From the IMG/VR virus record IMGVR_UViG_3300044912_000678, positions 1 to 64,000 of that record: DNA of 64,000 nucleotides. The stretch is one strand, 5' to 3'. The position numbers and the translations under genes are program-made. Shown here piece after piece: positions 24,255 through 32,713 of the stretch. Position 1 is the first letter of the stretch. Each line of letters begins with the position of its first letter. The notes under the pieces are model-generated. The model made no database searches. It had not been told where the DNA came from and saw nothing but the letters and a program-made list of their open reading frames with translations. This stretch comes from a virus.

Positions 24255-24963
24255 AAAATCAAATGTATCAATAATAATTCCAACCTGCAACAGATATGAT
24301 GTTGCCATGGAATCAATAACAGAAATTAAAAAACAAAAATATAAAAATTATGAGATAATTATTTGTGATGATAGCGATAAAGACTACTACATTAAAAACT
24401 TTTCATGTTATGAGAAAAAATTAAATTCATATAAAGTAAAGCACATATATGGTGCGAGATATGATATAAATGGAAAAAAAGATTATGGATTAGCAAGAAG
24501 TAGAAATCTTGGAATTATTGAATCTATAGGAGAATTTTTAATTTTTATAGATGATAGGTTTACATTCGCAGATGAATTTGTAATTGAAAAATTCGTCAAA
24601 GAGTTATCGAAAGACAAAGAAAAAGTTTGGATATTTGGAAACAAGGGTTGTTATAACATCATTGATGAAAATGGAAATTTAAAACAAATAGAACAACCAA
24701 AGACAACATTTGTTGAAAACTTTTCAGCAATTAGAAGAGAACACATTATAAATGCTGGTATGTTTTGCGAAAGAATAGACCAATATGGAGGCATGACAGA
24801 AGAGATAACACTTAGACTTAGCAAGCAAGGATTTAGATTTTTCTTTCATTCTGACATACAAGCAAAACAAATTTGTAAGAGTTCTGGTTGGGATAAAAAG
24901 CCAAAACAAATCACGGCAATGTCAAAAGTTATATATAAAATGCATAAATATAAAGCAACATAA
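24244..24963 (+). CDS. Family 2 glycosyltransferase
   Basis: A 239-residue GT-A enzyme with 'VSIIIPTCNRYDVAMESI', 'IIICDDSD', 'GLARSRNLGI' and 'FLIFIDDRF' (DxD-like IDDR). C-terminal half contains 'GGMTEEITLRL', a likely acceptor or catalytic loop. Overlaps the GT2/DUF616 gene, so co-translated with it. Confidence 0.85.
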   Translation: MFFKKSNVSIIIPTCNRYDVAMESITEIKKQKYKNYEIIICDDSDKDYYIKNFSCYEKKLNSYKVKHIYGARYDINGKKDYGLARSRNLGIIESIGEFLIFIDDRFTFADEFVIEKFVKELSKDKEKVWIFGNKGCYNIIDENGNLKQIEQPKTTFVENFSAIRREHIINAGMFCERIDQYGGMTEEITLRLSKQGFRFFFHSDIQAKQICKSSGWDKKPKQITAMSKVIYKMHKYKAT

Positions 24964-24979
24964 CAATATATATTTTATT

Positions 24980-26080
24980 ATGAATAACAATAACGCTACA
25001 TTTTTCGGATTCTCCTCTTTCATGCGATTAGATGAAATTGACTGGGAAAATACATTTAGTGATGTTGGCAAGGTATGTCCAGACGCAAAAGAAGTTGTAA
25101 AATACTTAAATGATGTCAAAGGAAATGCAAATGCTGCCTATGGAGAAAGAAAAAAGTTCCCTATAAAATCACCATTTATACATTCAAAATCTAGTTTTTT
25201 TCAAAAAGGCGAATCAGAAGTAGATGTTGATGAATTTATTCAAAGAATAACAAAGCAGCCAAACAATATCATTAATACAAATGAAAAGATTTTAAAAAGT
25301 GGTGGTCCTCATGAATTTGTCTATAAGACAGGCATTCCAGCATTTAGAGGCATAGTTTACGATTTAGAAAATAAGAAGTTTTTTTTCGTAAATACTTGTC
25401 CCGGAGCAGGAGATTGTGTAGTTAAGTGTTATGCCAGAAAAGGCAATTATATTAGATATCCAAATTCATATGATAGCATGACACGAAGAATCAATTATTT
25501 ATTGAATTCTCCAGATAAATATGAAGAACAACTATATCAAGAATTAAAAGCAAAGTGCGAAGAACACGGAGCTAAACAAGGTTATAAACCAACAGTAGTT
25601 ATTCGATGGAATGACTCTGGTGATTTTTTTGGTGTGAAGTATGAAAATATTGCCACTGATGTTAAAAACAAGTTAACTAAAGAAGGCTATAAGATAAAAG
25701 CATATGCTTATACTAAAGTTGCTGAGACTGCGAAAAAAGGTAAAGTTGGTCTTGTGACTTTTTCGCAAGGAGCAAAAAGTTCAGAAACAGAAAAAGCCAA
25801 AAACATTGAGAGAAATTCTTATATCATACCAAAATCAATTTTTTCTAATTTAGATTTGATGAAAATAGAAGACGAAGATAAACTTAAATTGAATGTAATT
25901 TCTTATATGAAAAGTAAATTAAAAATAGATATTCCTTTTATGAATTTACTTAGTTACGATGAATTAAAGCAAATGCCAGAACAAGGAATTCCTAGATGGT
26001 ATGTCATAGTCACATCTGAAGACGGAGATGATGCAGCATTTCGTAAAGATGTAAAAGGCGTTTTACTTTTAGAACATTAG
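24980..26080 (+). CDS. Gp88-family protein (cysteine cluster) with CTS-like leader
   Basis: A 366-residue protein. The core matches the phage Gp88 family: 'NTCPGAGDCVVKCYARKGNYIR' with Cys140, Cys146 and Cys150, 'RRINYLLNSPDKYEEQL', 'VVIRWNDSGDFF' and 'KAYAYTK'. The cysteine arrangement suggests a metal or Fe-S centre, perhaps radical-SAM-like. The N-terminal 'FFGFSSFMRLDE' fits the leader pattern and is outside the family core. No good RBS is visible. The biochemical role of this family is unknown. Confidence 0.75.
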   Translation: MNNNNATFFGFSSFMRLDEIDWENTFSDVGKVCPDAKEVVKYLNDVKGNANAAYGERKKFPIKSPFIHSKSSFFQKGESEVDVDEFIQRITKQPNNIINTNEKILKSGGPHEFVYKTGIPAFRGIVYDLENKKFFFVNTCPGAGDCVVKCYARKGNYIRYPNSYDSMTRRINYLLNSPDKYEEQLYQELKAKCEEHGAKQGYKPTVVIRWNDSGDFFGVKYENIATDVKNKLTKEGYKIKAYAYTKVAETAKKGKVGLVTFSQGAKSSETEKAKNIERNSYIIPKSIFSNLDLMKIEDEDKLKLNVISYMKSKLKIDIPFMNLLSYDELKQMPEQGIPRWYVIVTSEDGDDAAFRKDVKGVLLLEH

Positions 26081-26937
26081 AGATTATGTAAAAACATTTC
26101 AATATAATCTGGTAAATCAAATTTTGGTTTCCAATTTAATTCTTTTTCTGAGAAAGAAGTATCTGCTAATGTTTCGTAAGCCTCTCCAATTCTTGATGGA
26201 ATATATTCAATCTTTGAAGGTTTAAACATATGTGCCACTTCATTTATTGAATAATTTTTACCTCTTCCTAAATTAAAAATTTTTCCATTCCAATTTTTTT
26301 CATGCATTTTTAATAGTCCGGAACAAACATCTCCAACATAAGTAAAATCTCTTCTTTGTTCGCCATTTCCAGTTATTGTTAAAGGTTTGTTTTTTATAAT
26401 TTGATTTTCAAATATGCCAATAACATTTGCAAATTCGCCATTTAAAATTTGTCTATTTCCATACACATTGAAGAATCTTGCAATTGCTATTGAAAGACTA
26501 TAAATACGATTGTACATAATGCAATTTTGTTCTGCGATATATTTAGAATGGGAATAAGGATTTGCATATATGTCATGCTCAACAGATGAAGAGCCAGCAA
26601 AAATAACTTTGCTTTTTCTCAATCTTGCATACTCCAACATATTGACAGTTCCAAGACAATTTACAAATAAAACTTCACTTGGATTTTTAAAACTTGGTGC
26701 AATTCTTGGCAGGGCAGCTAAATGATAAATAACTTGAGGATCATAACTCTTCAAAGCATTATTTGACTCCCAATTATCTTTAACATTAAAATTTACAAAA
26801 GAAGCTCTATGATTTATATTTTTTTTAATTCCAGTTGTCAAATTATCAACTACCAAAACATCATTATCTTGTTCGATTAAATAATCTATAAGATTACTTC
26901 CAATAAATCCTGCTCCTCCAGTAACTAAAATTTTCAC
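26077..26937 (-). CDS. NAD-dependent sugar epimerase (GalE-like SDR)
   Basis: A 286-residue extended short-chain dehydrogenase. NAD-binding 'TGGAGFIGSN' at residue 6, 'YHLAALPRI', catalytic 'AGSSSVE' and 'NPYSHSKYIAEQ' (YxxxK), 'IARFFNVYGNRQ', and C-terminal 'RRDFTYVGDVCSG'. It converts an NDP-sugar, probably a UDP-hexose, for glycan synthesis. Overlaps the end of the Gp88-like gene by 4 nt. Exact substrate not determinable. Confidence 0.88.
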   Translation of the reverse strand: MKILVTGGAGFIGSNLIDYLIEQDNDVLVVDNLTTGIKKNINHRASFVNFNVKDNWESNNALKSYDPQVIYHLAALPRIAPSFKNPSEVLFVNCLGTVNMLEYARLRKSKVIFAGSSSVEHDIYANPYSHSKYIAEQNCIMYNRIYSLSIAIARFFNVYGNRQILNGEFANVIGIFENQIIKNKPLTITGNGEQRRDFTYVGDVCSGLLKMHEKNWNGKIFNLGRGKNYSINEVAHMFKPSKIEYIPSRIGEAYETLADTSFSEKELNWKPKFDLPDYIEMFLHNL

Positions 26938-26973
26938 AGTTAAACCTCATTTGTAAATTGCCATTTAGACAAC

Positions 26974-26983
26974 TATATAAATG
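26974..26983 (+). promoter_or_regulatory. Candidate late-promoter box (TATATAAATG)
   Basis: TATATAAATG lies 18 nt before the ATG at 27002 and resembles the T4 late -10 element. Confidence 0.35.
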
Positions 26984-27001
26984 ATATGAAAGGGAAATAT
27001 T

Positions 27002-27424
27002 ATGATTAAAAAACAACTCACAACAGATGAAGTGCAAGAAGTAATTGAAGTAATAAAAAATTATATCATTGATTTAAAAAATCGTTGGGATTTAGAAAAA
27101 CCACCACATGCTAGTAAATTCGGCATATGTCGTGAATATCTGACAAAAGGAACATTGTTCATTTTGAAAGTAACAGATGAGATGATCCAATTCGTTGAAG
27201 GCATTATACCAAATGGAAAAGATAAAAAAGAAACTGTATTGTTGGTTGCTGGAAGTTTGTTTGATTACATCATTATATCTTCTTTGCCAATATGGTTGAA
27301 ACCTATGTCTGGATTGATTAGGAAGATTGCAATTGAGGTGTTATTTAGCGAAATGATTGAATTTATAGTGGAGAAATATAGCACTGGTTATTGGAAAGTA
27401 GAAAATGAAGAAAAAAAATCATAA
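27002..27424 (+). CDS. Conserved phage protein
   Basis: A 140-residue protein. N-terminal helical part and a hydrophobic C-terminal half ('ETVLLVAGSLFDYIIISSLPIWLKPMSGLIRKIAIEVLF') with the 'LPIWLKP' motif that recurs in large phages. The 3' end overlaps the subtilisin gene by 20 nt, so co-translated. Possibly membrane-associated. Confidence 0.6.
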   Translation: MIKKQLTTDEVQEVIEVIKNYIIDLKNRWDLEKPPHASKFGICREYLTKGTLFILKVTDEMIQFVEGIIPNGKDKKETVLLVAGSLFDYIIISSLPIWLKPMSGLIRKIAIEVLFSEMIEFIVEKYSTGYWKVENEEKKS

Positions 27425-28346
27425 ATGCAAATTACTTCCATTCGAAAGAATGGAAGTAATTTCTGTTCAAGAGGCGAAACAAAGATGCAATTGGGGAGTT
27501 ACCGCTTTCAATTTGCCAAAAATGTGGAAATCATCACAAGGCGAAGGCGTTAAAGTTGCCGTAATTGATACTGGTTGCGATTTGCAGCATCCAGATCTTA
27601 TAGATAATTTGCTTCCCGGCAAGAACATGATAAATGAAAAAAAAGATCCCATAGATGGTAACGGTCATGGAACCCATGTTGCTGGAATAATTTGTGCATC
27701 TAATAACGAATTTGGTGTTGTTGGTGTGGCTCCAAAATGCAAAGTAATTCCAATCAAAGTATTAGATGACAACGGAAATGGCGATCTCATCACTGTTGCC
27801 AATGGAATTAAATGGGCTATAGAACAAAATGTCGATTTTATAACTTTAAGCTTAGGTAGTCCAAGTCCTGTACAGCAGGTAAGAAAGGCAATTCAAGCAG
27901 CCGAGGAAAAAGGTATAGTTACCTTTTGTGCTGCTGGAAACGCTGGTAAAACGCATGAGATTTTCTATCCAGCAAATTATCCAGAAACAATTGGAATAGG
28001 CTCAATAGATCAAAATTTAGAACGATCTAAATTTAGTTGTACTGGTCAAGATTTAGATTTTTTAGCTCCGGGAAATAAAATATTAAGCACAGTTCCAGAA
28101 TCTTGGTATGCCATTTTATCTGGCACTAGTATGAGCAATCCTTTTGCTGTTGGAATTGCCTCATTGTTATTATCTTGGAATAGAAGTAATGGAAATAAAA
28201 TAAAATTAAATTGTTCTGAGGATTATAGAACGATTTTTAAAAAGCATACTTTTTCCGTGAAAGATAAAAATTTTGCGAAGAATAAGTTTTTTGAAGGGTT
28301 TGGAATTATTGATCCAAAAGATCTAGAGTCTTGGCTTTCCGAATAA
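27405..28346 (+). CDS. Subtilisin-like serine protease (S8 family)
   Basis: A 313-residue protease with all S8 catalytic motifs: 'VAVIDTGCD' with Asp55, 'GHGTHVAG' with His88, oxyanion Asn179 in 'CAAGNAG', and 'SGTSMSNP' with Ser242. No signal peptide is visible, so it probably acts in the infected cell or is packaged. A ~35-residue N-terminal extension may be a pro-segment. A second serine protease (trypsin-like) lies at 19-20 kb. Substrates unknown. Confidence 0.92.
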   Translation: MKKKNHKCKLLPFERMEVISVQEAKQRCNWGVTAFNLPKMWKSSQGEGVKVAVIDTGCDLQHPDLIDNLLPGKNMINEKKDPIDGNGHGTHVAGIICASNNEFGVVGVAPKCKVIPIKVLDDNGNGDLITVANGIKWAIEQNVDFITLSLGSPSPVQQVRKAIQAAEEKGIVTFCAAGNAGKTHEIFYPANYPETIGIGSIDQNLERSKFSCTGQDLDFLAPGNKILSTVPESWYAILSGTSMSNPFAVGIASLLLSWNRSNGNKIKLNCSEDYRTIFKKHTFSVKDKNFAKNKFFEGFGIIDPKDLESWLSE

Positions 28347-28737
28347 TTGCATCTTTGCATTTTTTAGCAAGTTCGTAGTTTTCAACTACAATTGCAGACA
28401 TCATAATTTTTTCAATTTTTTCAATTGTAATGTTATCAAAACATAATGGTCTTTTGCCACAATGAGTTAATGATTGTTGACATTTTCTTAATATTTTATC
28501 GATAAATAATTTGAACTGTACATAACAATTGCCACATCCCATTTTCCCATTGTTTTGCAAATCCATCAATAATAGACCACAATTTGAACAAGATATAAAA
28601 AAAATGTCTTTAATGTCAATGAATCCACTGCAATTTTGACATATATCGCAATCTTTTATATTATCGCCATCATTGATGTGATAATGAATATTTTTCATGT
28701 TAGAGCAAGGATTGTTTGATATTGGGCAATTATCCAT
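28306..28737 (-). CDS. McsA-like zinc protein with UVR-type motif
   Basis: A 143-residue protein resembling McsA, the activator of the McsB arginine kinase: several CxxC pairs, then 'CSNCGLLLMDLQNNGKMGCGNCYVQF' and 'CQQSLTHCGKRP', and a C-terminal UvrB/C-like helical motif 'IMMSAIVVENYELAKKCKDAI'. It overlaps the subtilisin gene end by 41 nt on the other strand. In bacteria McsA tags proteins for Clp proteolysis; no kinase gene is seen here, so it may modulate a host partner. Confidence 0.65.
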   Translation of the reverse strand: MDNCPISNNPCSNMKNIHYHINDGDNIKDCDICQNCSGFIDIKDIFFISCSNCGLLLMDLQNNGKMGCGNCYVQFKLFIDKILRKCQQSLTHCGKRPLCFDNITIEKIEKIMMSAIVVENYELAKKCKDAIIRKAKTLDLLDQ

Positions 28738-29258
28738 TATTTCGAGTCCTTAATTTTTTTCATATAACTCGATATCTCTTCAGTTGTAAGTTCGCTTTTA
28801 TATTTTTCAAAAAAAACATCATTATATTTTTCTAATTCTGCGACAAATTTTTTCCTTGAAATTTCTAATTTATCTAAATATGCCAATACTTCTTTTTTTG
28901 TAGCAGGTCTAGATTCTGAAGATGTAATCAATTTATGATTTGGATTATCGAATCTTTTAATTTCTTCTTGCCAATATTCTTCTATTTTTAGAATTGAGCT
29001 TAATGTTCTATTTCCAACGACAAACATAAACATATCTTTTTGATATTCACTTAATTCATTCCATAATAATTCTTTTTCCGAATATTTGTTCTTTAAAATA
29101 ATTTCTGTCCATGTGTTTTTTTCAAAAACTCCTTTTGCCATTTTTGCCACATGATCAATTTTATTTTCATATTCAGCCACTGTTGGAGAATATTGTTTAT
29201 GTGTTTGAGAAAATGCAAATCCTACTATAAACAAAAAAAATATAAGTAATAATCTCAA
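28737..29258 (-). CDS. Exported helical protein
   Basis: A 173-residue protein with a signal peptide (MRLLLIFFLFIVGFAFSQ) and an acidic, strongly helical mature part. Its ATG overlaps the stop of the upstream structural gene (ATGA), and its stop touches the start of the McsA-like gene. No family recognised. Confidence 0.6.
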   Translation of the reverse strand: MRLLLIFFLFIVGFAFSQTHKQYSPTVAEYENKIDHVAKMAKGVFEKNTWTEIILKNKYSEKELLWNELSEYQKDMFMFVVGNRTLSSILKIEEYWQEEIKRFDNPNHKLITSSESRPATKKEVLAYLDKLEISRKKFVAELEKYNDVFFEKYKSELTTEEISSYMKKIKDSK

Positions 29259-30094
29259 ATTATCTCCCCTTTAATCCTTAAAGAGAATCCGTCATTTTCC
29301 ATTGAGTTTATACCAGCAACAACGGTTCTTTTTATCCAAACTGGTAAATATTCAGTTGGCTTAAGATTACCTATAAGTAAAGGAGATGATGACGATGTTT
29401 CGACAAAAGTAATATTATTTGGAGCATTAATTTCTGATGCTATTTCAGTGGCTGTTTTTAATTTTGGTCCTCCATCAAAAACTTTTTGTAAAGTGAATGT
29501 TGCATTTACATCTACAAATGATTGCGACAAATTAACAACTTCTAATGATTCAAAATATCTCTTTGAACTTGTGCCAATAAAATTCACAGAGAAATAAGCG
29601 GTAGTTCCAAGATAAGACCCACTTATTGTAACTTGTTCTAATCCAGAAATAGATCTAATTGAGGTTTGAAAATTACTAGCCCAAACATTAATGTTTAAAT
29701 CGTGTGCGAATGAAAATTGAATATTTGCGTCTGTAAAGAAATCATACAATTGCAATGTTACAGTTCCAGATGATACATTGCCAGCATTTGTAATATAAAT
29801 GTCTTGTCTCTCATTATTTACTTCAATTCCAATTGTAATTGATGCACCACCAGAAACTTGACTATCCACATAAATTGCAGCATTGAGCAATGTATCTGTA
29901 ATATTAATATTGTTGAAATACACACATCGATAGTCTGTATGTCCAGCAGAATTTTGTACTGCAGAAACATTATCAAATATTCTATTAGATGATAAAACAT
30001 AATTGGAGATCGCCCCTCCAATGCTAGAGTCCGGATCATTATTTGATCCACCACCAGAATAAAACAATTTTATATCATCATTTTGCAGAGTCAT
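29255..30094 (-). CDS. Virion structural protein (tail/fibre type)
   Basis: A 279-residue beta-rich protein. 'DIKLFYSGGGSNNDPDSSIGG' at the N-terminus, 'AGHTDYRCVYFNN', 'LNAAIYVDSQVSGGASITIGIE' and the C-terminal 'YLPVWIKRTVVAGINSMENDGFSLRIKGE' are typical of a tail-associated protein family in many phages. RBS 'gaggga'. Overlaps the upstream HTH gene by 17 nt. Precise place in the particle unknown. Confidence 0.65.
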   Translation of the reverse strand: MTLQNDDIKLFYSGGGSNNDPDSSIGGAISNYVLSSNRIFDNVSAVQNSAGHTDYRCVYFNNINITDTLLNAAIYVDSQVSGGASITIGIEVNNERQDIYITNAGNVSSGTVTLQLYDFFTDANIQFSFAHDLNINVWASNFQTSIRSISGLEQVTISGSYLGTTAYFSVNFIGTSSKRYFESLEVVNLSQSFVDVNATFTLQKVFDGGPKLKTATEIASEINAPNNITFVETSSSSPLLIGNLKPTEYLPVWIKRTVVAGINSMENDGFSLRIKGEII

Positions 30095-30389
30095 GTTCCC
30101 TCAAAGGATTTTTCAATATGTACCTTACATTCCTTGCTGAATATCCTGTAAAATTTGCGATTTCTTTAATTCCCCATCCCAAACCATGCAAGTGCTGAAC
30201 CTTTTCTTTGTGTAGGTTCTTTCTATTGGGATTTATTTGGCTTACATGAAGTATCCGATAAACCTCTCTTTCTGATAAACCAAACATATTTCCAATTTTA
30301 GATACAGAAAGATCGGGTCTAGCCAAGTAAATATTTATTACTTGGCTTTCGTTTTGATTGTTTTCAAAAAATTCAATAAAGCCTTGCAT
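30078..30389 (-). CDS. Two-helix-turn-helix DNA-binding protein with CTS-like leader
   Basis: A 103-residue protein with two HTH motifs, 'VSKIGNMFGLSEREVYRIL' and 'IKEIANFTGYSARNVRYIL'. It begins MQGFIEFFENNQNE, matching the aromatic leader. First gene of the minus-strand set 30389-28306. A regulator, possibly packaged with the genome, but promoters bound are unknown. Confidence 0.65.
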   Translation of the reverse strand: MQGFIEFFENNQNESQVINIYLARPDLSVSKIGNMFGLSEREVYRILHVSQINPNRKNLHKEKVQHLHGLGWGIKEIANFTGYSARNVRYILKNPLREHDSAK

Positions 30390-30446
30390 AAATTATATAT
30401 TGAATAACCTTTTCGAAAAAACTTATAATTAATCATTGGAGTCATT

Positions 30447-31193
30447 GTGTTTAAAAGATCTATTAGTATTAAGTGGTATGATGACGATAAAAGGAACAAT
30501 AATATTTTACAAATATATAAAAAGGGTCTCGAATTTTCCTTTGTATCTGAAAATAACGAGCAATGTCATCCTTTTGTGTTTTGTAAGGATTTCTTGCAAA
30601 TAGTTATATTTGCAAATATTTACAATAGAATCATAAGCATATTCAATTTTCATTATAATCCAAGAAAAAATCCAATTTGTTTAGAAGAAATTCGTATCTT
30701 ATTGAAAAACAAATCAGATAAAGAATTTATAGACAAAATCAACAATTCAATTAATTTTATCAATCAATTTGAAAAAAAATTAAAAATAAAAAAAACTAAG
30801 TTCAAAATATGTGAAGATAATACCGCACTTTTAATTGCAAGCAAAAGATGGCTTAAATCTCCTCCTCTAATATCAATGTATATGTTGCTAATTCGCATAG
30901 GAATGGTCCACAAAATAGACAAAAAAACTGATTTCACAATAAATGGGATTTTAGAAAGCAAAATAAAACCGTATCAAGTAAAAGATTGCTCATTATTGAA
31001 AAATTCTATGTATGGAATAAAAAAAATAATGAGTATTGGTGATCGAAAATGCTTTTGCCAAGATATCCGTAAAAATTATCCAGATATAAATCTTATTACA
31101 ATTCATAGAGATGGAATACTATCTTATAGCACAGACCTATTTCAATCAGATAATCAGAATTTGCAAACAATTACTCGATGGCAATCACTATAG
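30447..31193 (+). CDS. Hypothetical protein (GTG start)
   Basis: A 248-residue protein starting at GTG 30447 with 'ttggag' upstream. Basic, helical middle; 'ASKRWLKSPPLISMYMLLIRIG' and 'NSMYGIKKIMSIGDRKCF'. It precedes the COOH-NH2 ligase gene by 9 nt and may be functionally linked; no family recognised. Confidence 0.55.
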   Translation: MFKRSISIKWYDDDKRNNNILQIYKKGLEFSFVSENNEQCHPFVFCKDFLQIVIFANIYNRIISIFNFHYNPRKNPICLEEIRILLKNKSDKEFIDKINNSINFINQFEKKLKIKKTKFKICEDNTALLIASKRWLKSPPLISMYMLLIRIGMVHKIDKKTDFTINGILESKIKPYQVKDCSLLKNSMYGIKKIMSIGDRKCFCQDIRKNYPDINLITIHRDGILSYSTDLFQSDNQNLQTITRWQSL

Positions 31194-31202
31194 GAGGCAA
31201 TT

Positions 31203-32123
31203 ATGTTTTCATTTGGCTCTGATCCAGAAGTATTTATTTCCAGCAATGGCAAAATAATAAATGCCATTAATGTACTTCCAAACAAAGAAAACAAAATTAG
31301 CCGAGGTTACACATCCATCTATTATGATAATGTTTTGGCGGAAATGCAAATTACTCCTGCATATTCAGCATCTGAAGCTATTCATAATATTCGCACGGCA
31401 TTTCAGATGTTGCAAGAAAATATAAAAGATCATGAAATAAAAATCGAATCTGCTCATTGGCTTGATAATCAAGATCTTCTTGATAAGGAATCTAGAATTG
31501 TTGGGTGTAATTCTGAATTTTGTGCATATACACTTGAACAAATTCAGCCACCAGAAGATGTGATTAAAAGCACTGGATTTCGTACTGCTGGTGGTCATAT
31601 TCATTTGGGAAATAGTGATCTATTTCAAGATAGCAAAGGAATATTGAACACAGTTCGAATGTTAGATTTATTTGTCGCAATACCATCAGTGTTGCTTGAT
31701 CAAGATATAACGCAAAAATACAGAAGAAAAATCTATGGTCATGCTGGAAGTCATAGAATTCCAGATCATGGTTTAGAATATCGTTGTCTTGGTAATTTTT
31801 GGTTAAAAAGCCCAAGACTTGTAGAGTTAATTTATGACTTGACTGCGTATACAATTAATTTTGTGGAAAAAGAGAAAAACAAACTTTTTTGGATTACAGA
31901 CGAAGAGTTTGATGAAAATGTTGATCAGACAACCTTTTGTTTTGGTTATGATGCCAACCTACTTCAAACTTGTATAAATACATGCGACAGAAGAAAAGCC
32001 GAAAAGTTTATGCATATTGTAAACTGTCATCTACCAAAAGACTTGGCTTATAAAATAGAAGATTTCTCTGAAACTAACTTTGATTTTTATCATGAATGGG
32101 GAATAGATTGTTTGGATTCATAA
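31203..32123 (+). CDS. Phage COOH-NH2 ligase (amidoligase)
   Basis: A 306-residue protein matching the phage COOH.NH2 ligase family (glutamine-synthetase-like amidoligases): 'SFGSDPEVFISSNGKII', 'YYDNVLAEMQITPAYSASEAIHNI', 'VGCNSEFCAY', 'TAGGHIHLGN' and 'GLEYRCLGNFWL'. These enzymes use ATP to join carboxyl and amino groups, thought to modify peptides or proteins. Strong RBS 'aggagg'. Immediately followed (28-nt overlap) by an alpha/beta hydrolase gene. Substrate unknown. Confidence 0.85.
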   Translation: MFSFGSDPEVFISSNGKIINAINVLPNKENKISRGYTSIYYDNVLAEMQITPAYSASEAIHNIRTAFQMLQENIKDHEIKIESAHWLDNQDLLDKESRIVGCNSEFCAYTLEQIQPPEDVIKSTGFRTAGGHIHLGNSDLFQDSKGILNTVRMLDLFVAIPSVLLDQDITQKYRRKIYGHAGSHRIPDHGLEYRCLGNFWLKSPRLVELIYDLTAYTINFVEKEKNKLFWITDEEFDENVDQTTFCFGYDANLLQTCINTCDRRKAEKFMHIVNCHLPKDLAYKIEDFSETNFDFYHEWGIDCLDS

Positions 32124-32713
32124 AAAAAAACTCAAACAAAAAGATAGAAAAAAATATATTTCTTTTGGTTGGAAGAAACCAAGAGCCAGAAGCCCTATTA
32201 TCTTTGTATGAAAATAATTCGGAGATAATGAAGAATTGTAAAATTAATATTATAACACCAGAAGTTGAATGGTATCCAAAACCTTCTGGAATTACAAATC
32301 AAAACAAATCAATCAAAGGCTTGGTGAAAACATCATTGAGTTTGCGTCATGTTATAAATGACATCATGAATCTTGAAAAAATAGATCCAGAGAACACAGT
32401 CATTGGCGGTTATTCTGCTGGTGCTGTTGTAGCCTTTCAAATTTGGATGACAAGCAAAATCAAAACATGCATAAGCCATAGCGGGTGCATATTAAATGTT
32501 GATAATATTATTTTAAATGAAACTCAAAAAAAATGTTTATTGATTCATAATCGTGATGACGAAATTTTCACTTGGGAAGAAAGATACTTGCCCACAAGAA
32601 ATTCACTAGTAGCGTTAAATTACGATGTTACAGCCATTGAAGGAACATATGGTGGTCATAGCATTTCGGACAAACACATAAGATATGTAAGTAATTATCT
32701 TGATTTGTTTTGA
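32096..32713 (+). CDS. Alpha/beta hydrolase (phospholipase/carboxylesterase type)
   Basis: A 205-residue esterase-like protein with the nucleophile elbow 'GGYSAGAV' (Ser107), Asp in 'NRDDEIFTW' (154/155) and His in 'GGHSIS' (188). It overlaps the ligase gene by 28 nt, so they are co-expressed; the pair could make and break ester or amide links on the same target. Overlaps the convergent primase gene end by 19 nt. Confidence 0.8.
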   Translation: MGNRLFGFIKKNSNKKIEKNIFLLVGRNQEPEALLSLYENNSEIMKNCKINIITPEVEWYPKPSGITNQNKSIKGLVKTSLSLRHVINDIMNLEKIDPENTVIGGYSAGAVVAFQIWMTSKIKTCISHSGCILNVDNIILNETQKKCLLIHNRDDEIFTWEERYLPTRNSLVALNYDVTAIEGTYGGHSISDKHIRYVSNYLDLF

